NCBI GenBank assembly: GCA_900552455.1
Contig: URZX01000004.1
Location: 43,869 to 107,868, forward strand
DNA length: 64,000 nucleotides
Direction: 5' to 3'
Source: an uncultured Peptococcaceae bacterium
GTDB lineage: Bacteria; Bacillota; Peptococcia; Peptococcales; Peptococcaceae
Positions 9,131 through 16,761 of this stretch are shown here, in pieces. The first letter of the stretch is position 1, and each line of letters begins with the position of its first letter. The notes under the pieces were generated by a model. The model was not told where the DNA came from. It worked only from the letters and a program-made list of their open reading frames with translations, and did no database searches. The position numbers and the translations under genes are program-made.

Positions 9131-10078
9131 TTACCTCCCGGCCGTTGCATCGGCCAAAATATGCAGCGCACGCAGGCGCGAATCTGTGATGCTGCGCATG
9201 AGCTCCTCGGCCTGCACCTGCAAGAACGGTTCGCTCACGCGCGTGAAGCCTTTGCGGTTGAGTGCGCGCACAATGTCGACACAGATCTGCTCGATGAGAC
9301 CTTCCTTCTCGCTGGCGTTTTCCAGCGTATCGGCGAGCAGCGTGAGCATTTTCAGCTTGTCCACCGTTTCCCGCAACAGGCGATGGTGTTCGGTGCCGCG
9401 GAAGATCCATTTATAAAACGGCGCATAGTGTTCGTTGAGCAGATAGATCGCAGCCAAGGCGTTGCGCACAAAGATCCCACAGGCGAGATAGGCCGCGTGC
9501 TGATCGCCGCGACGCATCGAGCGGCCATAATTGTACTGACCCGCCTGCGCCATATTGGCGCAGCGCGCTGCCAGCTTTTTCTTGACAACGTCCTGCGGGT
9601 AGAACGCCAGCAGCGCATTGCGCCACTCGCTGAAAATCCCCGGCGCATCCCAGAAAATCTGGCCGTTTGTACAGATCGCAAGAAATTCCTCAGGAATGCG
9701 GAACCATTCCATATTGTCCCGCGGCGGATGATCGATGCCAGTGAAGCGCTGGTAAAATTGCTCGATCGACCAGACGCCGACGCGCTTTCCAGCCTGCGCC
9801 GTTTCCAGTCGCCGATAGCCGAGATATTCCTGCGGCAGCGCGGCGTAGGCACGCTCAAGCTCCGCACCGATCTCTGCGTACACCGTCTGCGGCAGCCAGA
9901 TGCAAAATCCCGGACCAAAATCGTGATCCTGCGAAAACGCATCGTCGTAGCCAAAACATTCCGAGCCCTCGCCGACAAGCCCGACAGCCATGCTGCTCTT
10001 GTAGGCAGCAAACTGCCGCTCGATCATCGGCGCGCCATATGCGTCAAAATACGCGCGTGCGAGCGCGAGTCCTTTCAT
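9131..10078 (-). CDS. DUF4037 protein, nucleotidyltransferase-like
   Basis: A 315-residue soluble protein. Residues about 33-56 carry VGLVGEGSECFGYDDAFSQD followed by HDFG, which matches the G-S-x(n)-D-x-D active-site pattern of the nucleotidyltransferase (pol-beta-like) fold. The rest matches the general DUF4037 layout, including an all-helical C-terminal half. Function is unknown; family members could transfer a nucleotide to a protein, RNA or small molecule. It lies 15 bases after a small winged-helix-like gene and 3 bases before DUF4125, inside a five-gene operon with an exporter and a MerR regulator, so a role in modifying or sensing a small toxic compound is a reasonable guess only. Confidence 0.78.
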   Translation of the reverse strand: MKGLALARAYFDAYGAPMIERQFAAYKSSMAVGLVGEGSECFGYDDAFSQDHDFGPGFCIWLPQTVYAEIGAELERAYAALPQEYLGYRRLETAQAGKRVGVWSIEQFYQRFTGIDHPPRDNMEWFRIPEEFLAICTNGQIFWDAPGIFSEWRNALLAFYPQDVVKKKLAARCANMAQAGQYNYGRSMRRGDQHAAYLACGIFVRNALAAIYLLNEHYAPFYKWIFRGTEHHRLLRETVDKLKMLTLLADTLENASEKEGLIEQICVDIVRALNRKGFTRVSEPFLQVQAEELMRSITDSRLRALHILADATAGR

Positions 10079-10093
10079 CGTTTTCCTCCTGTG

Positions 10094-10366
10094 TTAACCG
10101 ATGTAGCGTTTGATGGTGATGCGGCTCTCTGGCGTTGTCGCATAAAACACGCGTAGCGCACCGTCTTCATCGAGATCGTAGCCAACTTCTTCCAGCAGCG
10201 CATTTTTCTCCGCGGTCATCAGCGCTTCAACGACCTCCGGTTTGCGCAGCGCTTTGAAATGCCCGTATTCTGGCGCAAGCGCTGCGATGACATCGTCGGC
10301 ACAGGCGCGCTCGACTGTGGTAAAATATTTAAGGATGGCATAGTTAAGTGGCAGCATGCGGCTCAT
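10094..10366 (-). CDS. Small conserved-type protein, winged-helix-like
   Basis: A 90-residue protein beginning MSRMLPLNYAILKYFTTVER. The helix-rich first half (ILKYFTTVERACADDVIAAL, then VVEALMTAEKNALLEEVGYD) and the beta-like end (LRVFYATTPESRITIKRYI) resemble a winged-helix fold, but no family was recognised with certainty. Its ATG overlaps the stop of the EamA exporter gene (ATGA), and the DUF4037 gene follows 15 bases later, so it is cotranscribed with both. It could be a small regulator or an accessory protein of the operon. Confidence 0.65.
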   Translation of the reverse strand: MSRMLPLNYAILKYFTTVERACADDVIAALAPEYGHFKALRKPEVVEALMTAEKNALLEEVGYDLDEDGALRVFYATTPESRITIKRYIG

Positions 10367-11448
10367 CTCCTTTTCTTCTTGAGATAATCGAGCGGATTGA
10401 CAGCGATGATAAATATGCCCACGATCATGACGACCGCCGCCACCCAGCCGATCGGCGCAATATTCCAGCCCGGCTCACCGCAGACCACGCCGAGCACGAG
10501 CCAACAGAAAAACGGTCCCCAGAATGAGAACGCGCCGTTGCAGGCCATACCCAGCGCAGCGCCGCACATACTGTTGCCCTTGTACCAGAGGCTGTACGCG
10601 TAAACTGCAAAAAATCCGCTGATGACAAAGAAAATGATCGAGCGCCCATCGCTCACAGCCTGACCGACCAGCTGCCAGGCATAGCCTGCGTGTTCGCCGC
10701 CAACCAAGCTCATCAGCGGCAGCAGGATAATGAGATTGGAAAGGCCTGATGTGCACTGACGGATCGTGATACCGATCTGATAATCAATCATCGACGTGCC
10801 ATAACCAGCAATACAACCTTCCAACCCCCAGCCCAGCGCTGCGCCAAAAGCAAGGATGAGACCAAGCGCCATCCCTGGCGACGCATCGCCGCCGAGACTC
10901 GTGCTGGCGATCATGAAGCTCGCCAAAAAGCAGATGCCAATACCAAGCAACATGCGCGGCGTCAGCGGCTGCTTAAAAAGCACACGCGCAAGGATCGCGC
11001 CAATCGCCGGACACAGCGCCGAGATTGGTACGGCAAGCGAGCCTGCCTGCTGCAGCCCGATGACGTAGCAGGTGCTGGCGATCGGACCGCCAACAAGGGC
11101 CGCACAGATCATAACGATGCCAGGTTTTGTCCTGAGCGTGCGGAAAAAATCTCCCAGCTTTCCTTTCATTGCAGCGATGATGAGGCACCAAATGGCGCTG
11201 CACGTGTCGTTTAGCGCACTGCCCATCGCACTCAGAATATACGTGACGACAAAAAGCGAAAGCACCGTCTCCGCGCTCATCCACGGAATCCAAACACCAC
11301 GCGCCATGCCCAGCGTCATAAACGCAGTGTATAGCCCGTAGCAAATACCAGACAAAATAGCGACAGTCAGCCCTTTTTTGAAAAAACGGTTGTCCAGCTG
11401 CGCTTTCAACTGCGCAGCCCGACGATGAGAGTCTGTGGTTGTGCTCAT
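10363..11448 (-). CDS. EamA-type (drug/metabolite transporter) permease
   Basis: A 361-residue membrane protein with about ten hydrophobic helices in two repeated halves, the layout of the DMT/EamA exporters. The central and C-terminal helices carry family-like motifs (YVIGLQQAGSLAVPISALCP, and YAYSLWYKGNSMCGAALGMA). The N-terminus is a short charged cytoplasmic stretch and the C-terminus ends LDYLKKKRR. It is the first gene of a five-gene operon (EamA, 90-residue protein, DUF4037, DUF4125, MerR). Members export amino acids, sugars-related compounds or toxins; the substrate here is not evident. Confidence 0.82.
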   Translation of the reverse strand: MSTTTDSHRRAAQLKAQLDNRFFKKGLTVAILSGICYGLYTAFMTLGMARGVWIPWMSAETVLSLFVVTYILSAMGSALNDTCSAIWCLIIAAMKGKLGDFFRTLRTKPGIVMICAALVGGPIASTCYVIGLQQAGSLAVPISALCPAIGAILARVLFKQPLTPRMLLGIGICFLASFMIASTSLGGDASPGMALGLILAFGAALGWGLEGCIAGYGTSMIDYQIGITIRQCTSGLSNLIILLPLMSLVGGEHAGYAWQLVGQAVSDGRSIIFFVISGFFAVYAYSLWYKGNSMCGAALGMACNGAFSFWGPFFCWLVLGVVCGEPGWNIAPIGWVAAVVMIVGIFIIAVNPLDYLKKKRR

Positions 11449-11864
11449 TGGCGATCCAACCCCTTTCCAATTTCTTTATGAAAAGTGCCGCACATCTGCG
11501 AGCAGCTCTCGTGATACTGAAAACGCGCAGAAACGTTGCGAAATGCGTGCTGTTTTCAGCCTCCCACTCCACAGATGTACTTACCTGAACCAAATAATAG
11601 CCAATGACCTTAGAGGAATGTCAACGCGATTCTCGGAAAAGACTGACTTTTCCAACTTTCCCTCGTCGCTTTGCTAAATGCATCATAAAATTTTCATACG
11701 CATAATAATTTTCGATCTTTCCCAGCAGCGCCCATCGTTTATCGCTGAGATTATTTCATATTATAACTTTCATCTTTTTCTGGCGCTCCGCCAAACCTTC
11801 CCCTATGCTGGAATGTTTGGCGCAGTCATTCTTTATTTCAATGAGCGCCACCTATAATAAGAAG
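11449..11864. other. Intergenic region upstream of the EamA operon
   Basis: About 415 bases that should hold the promoter of the EamA-DUF4037-DUF4125-MerR operon. No convincing gene or consensus promoter with correct spacing was found by eye. The left end of the next terminator begins at 11865. Confidence 0.5.
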
Positions 11865-11894
11865 AGAGCAGACCGACAACCGCCGGCCTGCTCT
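11865..11894 (-). terminator. Intrinsic terminator after the phosphodiesterase gene
   Basis: AGAGCAG (11865-11871) pairs with CTGCTCT (11888-11894), with inner CCG/CGG pairing. On the minus strand it follows the stop codon at 11914 and is followed by CTTCTTATT. Confidence 0.7.
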
Positions 11895-11913
11895 TCGTCT
11901 ACAGAGTGTGGAA

Positions 11914-13965
11914 TTAGAGTTCTTCGCTGAAGATCTGGTAAACAGGTGCTCCTTCGCACTGAGCTGGGAAGCGTGTCCCGAGCAGCGCAGCGATGGTTGG
12001 GGTGACGTCAACCTGACGGATCGTACGTGGGGTGGTGAACCCTTCCTTCAGACCAGGACCTGCACCGATAAACAGTGGGGATACGGAGGTGTTGAAGTAG
12101 CCTTCGGAGGTGGAGAGGCTGTCGCCGTGCAGACGGTTGAAGCCTTCTTCGATGGAGAAGAAGATATCGCCGCATTCTGGGCCATTGACACCGATCAGCA
12201 CGCCGTCCTTATTGCGCAGGCAGATGCCGATGACGCGGCGGCCGGTGGCTGGGTCACGGTAGTTGTAGAGATCGTTGATGATCTGTTCTTCCAGTGCGTA
12301 TTTATCTTCTGGATCTACGATGCCGTATTTGTCGCGGCCCTTGAGGTTGATGTAGATGTAGTTGGAACGGATCTGAACGGCGCGGGTCTTTTCCCAATCC
12401 ACTTCGGTGGTGTCGTTGCCATTTTCGTCCTTGATCATAACAGTGTAACCGAGTTCGCTCATGATAGGTACGTTGAGGCCGCCATATTCACCGATCAGTG
12501 GTGGCACTTCTTCGCCAACGATGAGGCCGTGGTCACTAACAATGAGAACGGTCCAATCTTCGTCGAGATAATGCAGGAACTTGCCAAGATAGTCATCGGT
12601 CTGACGATACATGTCGACGATGCAATCCTGATATTCTTTTTCATCGGTGTGTGCCCATGGTTCCAGGGTCTTACCGAGATGCCAGATCTGGTGGCCAGCG
12701 CAGTCAACGTTGTGGAGATGGCTGAAGATCACGTCATAACCAGCGTTGTCAGCGAGGTAGTTCAGGCAATCTGCCTGCCAGTCGCAGTAAAGATCCCAGC
12801 TTGGGATGAAGACGTCGCGTACGAGGTCTGCTTCTTCACCGCCGATGAGAGATACTGGAGGCACTGGACCAACGTTTTTCACGATGTCCTGATAGAGGTC
12901 TTTGCTGTGCCAGAGCATGTCGTTGGTGGTATCCAAAGCGTTAGAGATCCACATGCGGAGCATGGAACCGTCACCGTTCAGTTCAAGAATCTTGTAGAGA
13001 CGGTTTGCTGGCTTGGTTTCTTCTTTCTTGGTAACGTCGTCGATGGCGCTGACGATGGTGCCATCACCAGGAACAACAACGATTGGTTCAGCGGCTTTCT
13101 TGTTCTTATAGATGGCAACGCTGTCATAAGCGCCTTCAGCATTCTTCAGAAGCAGTGCTGGACGGCGGGTGAAACCGCTGGAAGTGAGGATAGTGAATTC
13201 AAGCGCACCTTCTGGAACATCGATGCCCCAGCCTTCTGCTGGCTTCAGTGGGGAGTTGATGATGTCGTAAGCAACCTTAGCGCCGATCATCATTTCAGTG
13301 TCTTCAAATGTCATGAGAGGGGTGCGGATTTCGCCACCCTTGCGGGCTTCGTCGCCCCACCACAGTTCCATCATTTCATCGTCGTTGTCGCCAACAACCA
13401 TGTCGTCGATGTCGGTCATGATGCAGCCTACGCCGGCTGGTTTTTCAACACGTGGTGCATACTGTACTTCGGCGATATCTGGGGTAGCAACGATGATCTT
13501 TTCCCAGTCGAGCTGAGCAACGCCCATGTTAACAGAACCTGGCTGCGTACCATCGACAACAGAGAGGAGTTCGCTGTCGGTGCTTGGTGGCCAGGAAGAA
13601 CCAGGCCAGTGCCATACGAGGGTCTTCATGCCCGCTTCGGTGGTAACGTTCCACATCTGTTCTGCTTCGCAGTTGCGGCTGTCCATGTTGTAAACGACTG
13701 CATCGAGGCTTTCTGGGCTCTGGCGCCAGTAGCAGGTGATGCCGTGGGTGCCAGGATAAGCGCCGGTAGCCAGCGTGGTCCAGCATGGAGGGGTGATGGT
13801 TGGGATAGCACCGAGCAGGTGCAGGTCTTCACGGCAGGAGCCGCGATCGACGAATTTCTTGACGTTAGGCATTTTGCCTTCGTCCATGAGATGTTTGGTG
13901 ATGCGGGCGTCCATCCCGTCAACACCGAGGACCATGATCTTCTTGGTCATAGCTTGTCTAGCCAT
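11914..13965 (-). CDS. Alkaline-phosphatase-superfamily phosphodiesterase/hydrolase
   Basis: A 683-residue protein of the type I phosphodiesterase/nucleotide pyrophosphatase group. Motifs seen: metal Asp in VLGVDGMDARI (D16); nucleophile region IPTITPPCWTTLATGAYPG with Thr58 aligned to the NPP nucleophile; HLHNVDCAGHQ for the second metal Asp and His; VLIVSDHGL for the paired Asp-His. It lacks a signal peptide, so it probably acts in the cytoplasm. It hydrolyses phosphate (or possibly sulfate/phosphonate) esters; the sulfatase C-x-P-x-R motif is absent, which argues against a formylglycine sulfatase. It follows a DASS permease gene by 108 bases on the same strand, suggesting that an imported anionic ester is cleaved here. 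Start at 13965 is set by GAAGGAGGA. Confidence 0.85.
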   Translation of the reverse strand: MARQAMTKKIMVLGVDGMDARITKHLMDEGKMPNVKKFVDRGSCREDLHLLGAIPTITPPCWTTLATGAYPGTHGITCYWRQSPESLDAVVYNMDSRNCEAEQMWNVTTEAGMKTLVWHWPGSSWPPSTDSELLSVVDGTQPGSVNMGVAQLDWEKIIVATPDIAEVQYAPRVEKPAGVGCIMTDIDDMVVGDNDDEMMELWWGDEARKGGEIRTPLMTFEDTEMMIGAKVAYDIINSPLKPAEGWGIDVPEGALEFTILTSSGFTRRPALLLKNAEGAYDSVAIYKNKKAAEPIVVVPGDGTIVSAIDDVTKKEETKPANRLYKILELNGDGSMLRMWISNALDTTNDMLWHSKDLYQDIVKNVGPVPPVSLIGGEEADLVRDVFIPSWDLYCDWQADCLNYLADNAGYDVIFSHLHNVDCAGHQIWHLGKTLEPWAHTDEKEYQDCIVDMYRQTDDYLGKFLHYLDEDWTVLIVSDHGLIVGEEVPPLIGEYGGLNVPIMSELGYTVMIKDENGNDTTEVDWEKTRAVQIRSNYIYINLKGRDKYGIVDPEDKYALEEQIINDLYNYRDPATGRRVIGICLRNKDGVLIGVNGPECGDIFFSIEEGFNRLHGDSLSTSEGYFNTSVSPLFIGAGPGLKEGFTTPRTIRQVDVTPTIAALLGTRFPAQCEGAPVYQIFSEEL

Positions 13966-14073
13966 TTGAAAATTCCTCCTTCAAAATTGATTGGCTAAAA
14001 TGACGACTACATTTATAAACTGGAAAGGATTTTTTTGGATTTTGGATTTCTGGATCGAGGAGTTTGGATGCAA

Positions 14074-15483
14074 TTAGAGTACGCCGACGAAATGCCACCA
14101 TGGTATCATGACGACTGCGAGCACGACCGTCGCAGCGACCATCTTGAAGCCGAGGATCTTCATGAAGTCGGTGAGCTTGATCAGCCCAAAGCCATAGAAG
14201 ATCATATAGGTGAGGTATTCGTAAGGCAGGAGCACCTGGTCGCAGCCCATGAAGAGGCTGTACATGGCGCCCACAGGATTGAGACCGAGACCGGCAGCGA
14301 TTTGCGCGATCGGTTCGGAGAAGCCGGCGAGGATCGCCAGCGGCGTGAGCAGGAAGTTGAGGATGACGGCAACCGCATAGATGGCAACCATAACGAGCGT
14401 GGAGTTCATACCAGAGAGCGCTGGCACGAGCAGATCAGCCACGAGTTCGCCAATGCCGAGGTAGCTGGAAACCGTCCCGATGGACAGGCAGGCGATGCAG
14501 AAGAAGACCATGCTCCAGTCGACGCCTTTGACGTCTTCTTCCGTAGCGATCTTAATGCCAGGGAAGAACATCAGCCAAGGAAGAACGATGAAGCCCCAGT
14601 CCAGAGCGATGCCGTGGAGATTACCGGTGAGCATGAAGATGATGAGCAGAACAGTGAGGATGGCGCCGATCTTTTCGTCGCGGCTCATCTTACCGAGCTT
14701 CGCATATTCTTCTTTGAAATAGCTGACATCCGGGAGTTTGTGTTTTGGTTTGAAGATCTTTGGCAAAAGCCAGATGAATACCAGACAGAAGATCAGGTAT
14801 GGCAGATTCTGCCAGAAAAATTCAACCCAGGTTGCGCCGTAAGGTTCTGCGCCTTCCGGCAAAGTCAGGTTGGCAGCGTTCCAGAGCAGGTTCATGAAGT
14901 ATGGAGAATAGATGAACATGCAGGATGCGCCAGCGGAGAGACCACCAACCAGCATGATGATCGCCGAGTCGATGGAAACGCCGAGTTCGAAGCCCATGCA
15001 GAGCCCGAAGGTGAAGGCCGCCATCATAACCCAGGCGTTACCGCCGGTAACGGTGTTGAGAATGCAGCCAACGACAAATACGCTGTACAATAAACCATAA
15101 TAACTGCCGCGCACTTTGATAAAGCACCAGTACGCCATACGTTTCAACAGACCGACACGGTTTAAAACCATGGCGATCATATAACCGCCGATAACAACGA
15201 GCGGCATGGTCTGCAACCAGGCGGAATAAGCAACTTCCATTGGCACAAGACCAGTGACCATATAGCCGATCGGGAAGAGCATCGACACAGCCATCAGGTT
15301 GACCTGTTCAAAAGCAACCATGAGGATGCCGGCGATCGTGACGATCAGGAACATCTTTACCTGATAGGTGTAGACATCCGTTTCCGGGATCAGAAACAGG
15401 ATCAGCGGGATGATGATGTTGATCCCCCACTTGATCAATGCCCCCTTGTTAATACTACTTGTATTCGCTGACAAGTTTTTCAC
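14074..15483 (-). CDS. SLC13/DASS-family permease, partner of the phosphodiesterase
   Basis: A 469-residue polytopic membrane protein related end to end to the permease at 5809-7203 (shared IIPLILFLIPETDVYTYQVK, RMSRDEKI-type loop KMSRDEKIGA, NFLLTPLA, GCDQVLLPYEYLTYMIFYGF). The listed start is GTG at 15483; a TTG nine bases later lies at better distance from AGAGGTG and may be the true start. The gene precedes the phosphodiesterase gene in one transcription unit, and a LysR gene is divergent 276 bases upstream, so LysR control of a two-gene uptake-and-cleavage module is likely. Substrate unknown; DASS members move dicarboxylates and inorganic divalent anions. Confidence 0.82.
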   Translation of the reverse strand: MKNLSANTSSINKGALIKWGINIIIPLILFLIPETDVYTYQVKMFLIVTIAGILMVAFEQVNLMAVSMLFPIGYMVTGLVPMEVAYSAWLQTMPLVVIGGYMIAMVLNRVGLLKRMAYWCFIKVRGSYYGLLYSVFVVGCILNTVTGGNAWVMMAAFTFGLCMGFELGVSIDSAIIMLVGGLSAGASCMFIYSPYFMNLLWNAANLTLPEGAEPYGATWVEFFWQNLPYLIFCLVFIWLLPKIFKPKHKLPDVSYFKEEYAKLGKMSRDEKIGAILTVLLIIFMLTGNLHGIALDWGFIVLPWLMFFPGIKIATEEDVKGVDWSMVFFCIACLSIGTVSSYLGIGELVADLLVPALSGMNSTLVMVAIYAVAVILNFLLTPLAILAGFSEPIAQIAAGLGLNPVGAMYSLFMGCDQVLLPYEYLTYMIFYGFGLIKLTDFMKILGFKMVAATVVLAVVMIPWWHFVGVL

Positions 15484-15759
15484 CTCTATCTCTTTTTATC
15501 GCAAAAAAGATTTAATTGTCCGACAAATTCGGTTGTTCGATTACGACAGGCCTTATCGTTGTTTTTATTATAGAGATAATGTGAATTTATGAACATAAGC
15601 AAAACACGATACCTGATATTTGAAAATCGTTGGGGTCTGTGCTATTCTAAAACACAATATCCGATATATCAATTTCTTTGTGGCGATCCCTGACTATTCT
15701 GTCATAATTAAATATAGATACCTATTGCCCGCCATTTATTAATGAAAGGAAGCGTCTCC

Positions 15760-16686
15760 ATGAAACTCGATCAACTCCACTGCTTCCAGGAAGCCTGCAA
15801 GTATCACTCCATTTCCGTCGCTGCCGAGAAGAACTACATCTCCCAGCCATCCTTCAGCTCGGCCATCACCAAGCTCGAAAAGGAGCTTGGTGTCACCCTG
15901 CTCAACCGCACAAGCCGTGGTGTCAGCCCAACGCCGATCGGCGTTGTCATCCTCGAAAAGGTGCAGGGCATCTTCGAGCTCGTCGAGGACATCCAAAGCG
16001 TCGCCACAGCGCATTCCAGCTACGGAACGGTGCAGCTGGCCACGATCCCCGATCTCTGCGACAAGATCCTGCCGATCTCGGCGCAGCTCGCCAAAGCGAA
16101 AAATCTAAATCTGCAGCTCACTGTCCACACTGCCGAAAGCGACGAGATCTATCATTCTGTTCTCAGTGGTGTCGATTCGCTGGGCGTGGTCTTTTTCTCT
16201 ACCCGCGTGCAAAGTCCGGAATTACGTTTCACGCCTCTTTTCGAGGACGAGTATGTGCTCTGCGTCGGTCCCCAGTCTCCGTATTGGGAAGCAGAAAGCA
16301 TCACCATCGCTGAAGCCATGCAGCAGCCGTACATCACCTATCGCGACGAGTTCATCAAAAACAACGGCGGCGTCAGCGATGTGTTCAAGGGCATGACGCC
16401 GAACATCGTGCTCCGCACCGACGACATCGAATCCATCAAGAAGCTGATCAGCCACGACAACTACGTCGCCTTTTTCCACCGCTACATGAACAGCGACGAC
16501 ATCTACCGCACCTCCGGCGCCATCCGCGCCATTCCCATTTCCGACTACGACACCAGCATGCAGATCGGCTACATCGAAAGCACCAAATACAAGCTTTCCA
16601 ACGCCGACCGCGCCTTTCTCGAGATCCTCAAAGCAGCCGTCCGCCACAGCCTGCAGGACGAATCCTTCGCGGCGAGCGATCAATGA
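15760..16686 (+). CDS. LysR-family regulator, divergent from the DASS-phosphodiesterase unit
   Basis: A 308-residue regulator starting MKLDQLHCFQEACKYHSISV, with the LysR helix-turn-helix (EKNYISQPSFSSAITKLEKE) and an effector-binding domain. The ATG at 15760 is preferred over one six codons upstream because GAAAGGA lies 9 bases before it and because LysR proteins begin here. It is transcribed away from the DASS permease gene; the AT-rich 276-bp divergent region should hold the LysR binding sites. A terminator follows at 16708-16753. Regulation of the neighbouring transporter-phosphodiesterase pair is inferred from this arrangement. Confidence 0.9.
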   Translation: MKLDQLHCFQEACKYHSISVAAEKNYISQPSFSSAITKLEKELGVTLLNRTSRGVSPTPIGVVILEKVQGIFELVEDIQSVATAHSSYGTVQLATIPDLCDKILPISAQLAKAKNLNLQLTVHTAESDEIYHSVLSGVDSLGVVFFSTRVQSPELRFTPLFEDEYVLCVGPQSPYWEAESITIAEAMQQPYITYRDEFIKNNGGVSDVFKGMTPNIVLRTDDIESIKKLISHDNYVAFFHRYMNSDDIYRTSGAIRAIPISDYDTSMQIGYIESTKYKLSNADRAFLEILKAAVRHSLQDESFAASDQ

Positions 16687-16707
16687 CCGCCGCTTCCAGA
16701 CAAAAAT

Positions 16708-16753
16708 GAACAGCAGCCCCGCGCAAGTTTCTTGCGTAGGACTGCTGTTTTTC
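16708..16753. terminator. Bidirectional terminator between LysR and ABC permease genes
   Basis: ACAGCAG at 16710 pairs with CTGCTGT at 16742, with an inner GCGCAAG/CTTGCG stem. The plus side is followed by TTTTT and the minus side by TTCATTTTTG. Confidence 0.75.
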
Positions 16754-16761
16754 TATGCGCT

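Noticed and set aside
11914-13965. A formylglycine-dependent sulfatase
   Set aside because: The C-x-P-x-R motif is missing; Cys61 lies in PPCWTT and Thr58 fits the phosphodiesterase nucleophile.
11908-13998. A 696-codon open frame antisense to the phosphodiesterase gene
   Set aside because: The minus-strand protein has clear catalytic motifs and a strong ribosome site; the plus frame has neither.
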